Assembly: GCA_041635265.1 (NCBI GenBank) | Contig: JBFJJV010000063.1 | Location: forward strand, 1-16,578 | Source of the DNA: Panacagrimonas sp041635265 | GTDB taxonomy: Bacteria; Pseudomonadota; Gammaproteobacteria; Nevskiales; Nevskiaceae | Length of the DNA: 16,578 nucleotides | Direction: 5' to 3' | Part shown: piece by piece, positions 15,246 to 16,578 of the stretch | Position numbering within the stretch: position 1 is the stretch's first letter | How the letters are laid out: every line of letters starts with the position of its first letter | Program-made: the position numbers and the translations under genes | Notes under the pieces: generated by a model | What the model was told of the DNA's origin: nothing | Seen by the model: only the letters and a program-made list of their open reading frames with translations | The model's database searches: none

Positions 15246-15274
15246 TTTACTCTCTCATAAACAAGCGGGACAAT
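15246..15274 (+). promoter_or_regulatory. Candidate sigma-70 promoter for the lipoprotein gene
   Basis: TTTACT (15246-15251) and GACAAT (15269-15274) are spaced by exactly 17 bases; each matches 4 of 6 consensus bases. The leader to the ATG at 15319 would be about 40 bases. It lies just downstream of the palindrome at 15226-15238. Confidence 0.35.
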
Positions 15275-15304
15275 GCGCGTCACCTCGATTTCACGAGGAA
15301 TTTC

Positions 15305-15310
15305 AAGGAG
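15305..15310 (+). promoter_or_regulatory. Ribosome-binding site of the coiled-coil lipoprotein gene
   Basis: AAGGAG stands 8 bases before the ATG at 15319. It selects this start over the in-frame ATG at 15229, which would put 30 extra residues before the lipobox signal peptide. Confidence 0.8.
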
Positions 15311-15318
15311 TCAAAGAA

Positions 15319-15930
15319 ATGAACCCCATTTACTCGATCTGGCCCGTCACCCGCCTGGCCGTCCTCGTGTCGGCGCTCGTCGTCGCTGCTTGTGCCAGCA
15401 ATAGCCCGCCTACATTTTCGGAATCTGTTCGCAGTGAGGGCACACAAATGGTGTTGGTGGCCGACAGCTGGGAAGAAGGAAAAAAAATGGTGCGCAAGGG
15501 TGAAAAACTGCAGCGTCAGGCCACCGAGCAGCAGGCCGACGGTCAGGCGCTGCAGCGTGAAGGTCAGGATCAGGTGGACAAAGCCCGCTCACGAATCCGC
15601 GACAGTCAGGCCTCTTATCACCAGACATCGCTGACAATGGGGCACGCTGAGACTTCCAAGGCTGTCCACAAAGAAGCAGGACGACTCAGTCAAATTGCGG
15701 ACAGCTGGGAAGATGCTGAGGAGTTACTGAAAGATGGTGAGGACAATATTGCTAAAGGGCGGAAATACGAACAAGACGCAGAGAAGCAGCTTTCTCGCGC
15801 CCAGGGTTTGATCGATTCAGGCAAGCGGAAGGTTCAGTCTGCCGAGCTCAGCTACCGCAATGCCGCGGCCAGCGGCCAGGCTCCCAGTGGTTCACCCGCT
15901 AACGGACAGCAAGCGATATCGACGCAGTAA
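15319..15930 (+). CDS. Coiled-coil lipoprotein with an internal duplication, function unknown
   Basis: The 203-residue product has a lipoprotein signal peptide: basic Arg12, a hydrophobic core, and the lipobox VAAC with Cys25. The residue after the Cys is Ala, not Asp, so outer-membrane sorting is likely. The mature part is almost entirely charged, Gln-rich helix. Two 56-residue units, 47-102 and 126-181, align without gaps. Both open with [VI]ADSWE, carry GE at unit positions 15-16, Asp at 28 and 41 and Gln at 37, and end in SY; I count 12 identities plus many conservative changes. No catalytic motif is visible. A role as a periplasmic spacer, a structural helix like Lpp, or a stress lipoprotein is possible but unproven. 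I cannot assign it to a named family. The divergent LysR gene may regulate it. Confidence 0.82.
   Translation: MNPIYSIWPVTRLAVLVSALVVAACASNSPPTFSESVRSEGTQMVLVADSWEEGKKMVRKGEKLQRQATEQQADGQALQREGQDQVDKARSRIRDSQASYHQTSLTMGHAETSKAVHKEAGRLSQIADSWEDAEELLKDGEDNIAKGRKYEQDAEKQLSRAQGLIDSGKRKVQSAELSYRNAAASGQAPSGSPANGQQAISTQ
15457..15861 (+). repeat. Two tandem 56-codon units in the lipoprotein gene, 237-bp period
   Basis: Unit 1 covers 15457-15624 and unit 2 covers 15694-15861. Most of the likeness is at protein level, but GACAGCTGGGAAGA is identical in both (15463-15476 and 15700-15713). The 23 residues between the units (ending GHAETSKAVHKEAGRLSQ) are not repeated at the other end. Confidence 0.7.
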
Positions 15931-16391
15931 GGAAGGAGCGGCGCACTTGCGTGCTCAGTTGGCGAACACGCGCCAGGCCCCATGGCTGCCGACGGCAACC
16001 TGCCGTCGACAGCTGATTTTCCATTTCGCCCCGAGTAGCGATGTTTTCCAGGGGCCTACTTTACTGTTGGTGCTGAAGCCAGGATTCGTCACCCTCTTTG
16101 CGACGCAGAATCTGACTCAAGTCCAGGTTCAATTCATTACATGCATGGTCGGGATGCCACGTGCATTGCTGGTGGTTTCACTGCTTCGGATCGGCGCACT
16201 GATCAGTCATTTTCTGAGCGCCCCTTCAAACGACCACGACGGGGATGTTCAAGCCTAAAGTGTGAAGATTGCCTGCACGTCCATTTTCAAAATGACAGGT
16301 GACGGCATCACACCTTCTCTGCCTGAAAATGCGCCGTTCAGCCAGCGGGCGCACGGCGGGCGCCTAAATTCTGCTCTCACGCCTATGCCGA
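15931..16391. other. 461-bp stretch without a convincing gene
   Basis: It holds the hairpin at 15986-16020 and otherwise no recognised element. A plus-strand frame stays open to 16258, but it begins inside the lipoprotein gene, lacks a ribosome site and resembles no family I know. A short hydrophobic piece of it (from the ATG at about 16148, MVGMPRALLVVSLLRIGAL) could encode a small membrane peptide; support is poor. TGCGCC (16330-16335) and GGCGCA (16348-16353) form a weak hairpin near the 3' end of the minus-strand gene. Confidence 0.5.
15986..16020 (+). terminator. Probable terminator hairpin after the lipoprotein gene
   Basis: CGACGGCA (15990-15997) pairs perfectly with TGCCGTCG (16001-16008) around ACC. 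One mismatch out, CTG (15986-15988) pairs with CAG (16010-16012). Four T follow at 16017-16020, four bases after the stem. It sits 55 bases after the lipoprotein stop. The stem is strong but the T run is short and offset. Confidence 0.45.
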
Positions 16392-16578
16392 TTAGGGTGC
16401 TGAAGCCGTCGGCGAAATCGACTTCAAGGCGACCTTCTCGCCGCCAAAGGTGATGTTGATCACCTGCTTGTGCCCTTTCCATGTTTCGGAAGAGACGGTG
16501 ACTTTGCCAAAGCCGCCCCCAGAGATCTCATCTGGCTTGCCGAGAATCTCATAGACCTGGCTGCGTTCCATCCCGGCA
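16392..16578 (-). CDS. BamE / SmpA-OmlA-like domain protein, C-terminal part (partial)
   Basis: The last 61 codons are visible and the gene continues beyond the window. GMERSQVYEILGKPDEISGG at its start matches the first helix-turn of the SmpA/OmlA fold (G-M-x-x-x-Q-V-x-x-x-L-G-x-P), and KVTVSSETWKGHKQVINITF supplies the following strands, ending in GGEKVALKSISPTASAP. This fold occurs in the Bam-complex lipoprotein BamE and in many short lipoproteins and inhibitor-like proteins. The fragment is likely not BamE itself, as the usual W-x-Y pattern after the helix is not evident. No signal peptide can be checked because the N-terminus lies outside the window. Confidence 0.5.
   Translation of the reverse strand, partial: AGMERSQVYEILGKPDEISGGGFGKVTVSSETWKGHKQVINITFGGEKVALKSISPTASAP

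Noticed and set aside
15860..16258. 132-codon plus-strand open frame after the lipoprotein
   Set aside because: It starts within the lipoprotein gene, has no ribosome site, contains the probable terminator hairpin and resembles no known protein. Kept only as a weak possibility in the gap entry.

Overview
The window reads as ordinary chromosome from a gammaproteobacterium outside the enterics, with moderately high G+C by eye. The strongest evidence is gene order. A wrbA / DUF2069 pair, an inverted DUF2066 - perM-type permease - hda operon, and a divergent purM - purN - DUF3108 operon form the hda/purMN neighbourhood known, with variations, in Pseudomonas-like and related gammaproteobacteria. 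Signal-peptide lipoboxes, a LysM lipoprotein, a Slt-type transglycosylase and a BamE-like domain all fit a Gram-negative envelope. I see no insertion sequence, prophage, CRISPR array, rRNA or tRNA.

Layout. Positions 1-917 hold the 3' end of serA and a two-hotdog acyl-CoA thioesterase. Positions 1072-1853 hold a small stress pair, a CsbD/YjbJ-like protein and an exported BON-domain protein, separated by a perfect 17-bp palindrome on the csbD stop codon. dinB (Pol IV) and a MAPEG membrane protein follow, closed by a textbook intrinsic terminator at 3601-3636. proS then overlaps a Slt-like transglycosylase gene. A LysM lipoprotein on the minus strand converges on that pair.

From 6911 to 12861 lies the conserved core: wrbA and DUF2069 (+), then hda, permease and DUF2066 (-, read from 10305 down to 7861), then purM, purN and DUF3108 (+). 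Within each operon, most genes overlap or sit within about 13 bases of each other, which points to translational coupling. The operons tie together purine synthesis (steps 3 and 5 of the IMP pathway), control of replication initiation (Hda inactivating DnaA-ATP) and several poorly understood envelope proteins.

The right end is the more accessory part. It holds a 452-residue fusion of a Nudix domain with a split Nudix box to a metallo-beta-lactamase / winged-helix module. Next is a LysR regulator, divergent from a coiled-coil lipoprotein that contains an ungapped internal duplication. A 461-bp stretch without a convincing gene follows, and the window closes with the 3' end of a BamE-like gene on the minus strand. 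I found no clear new multi-gene system. The best candidates for a second look are the LysR/duplicated-lipoprotein pair with its palindromic promoter, the Nudix-MBL fusion, the csbD palindrome and an unusual residue in the PurN phosphate loop.
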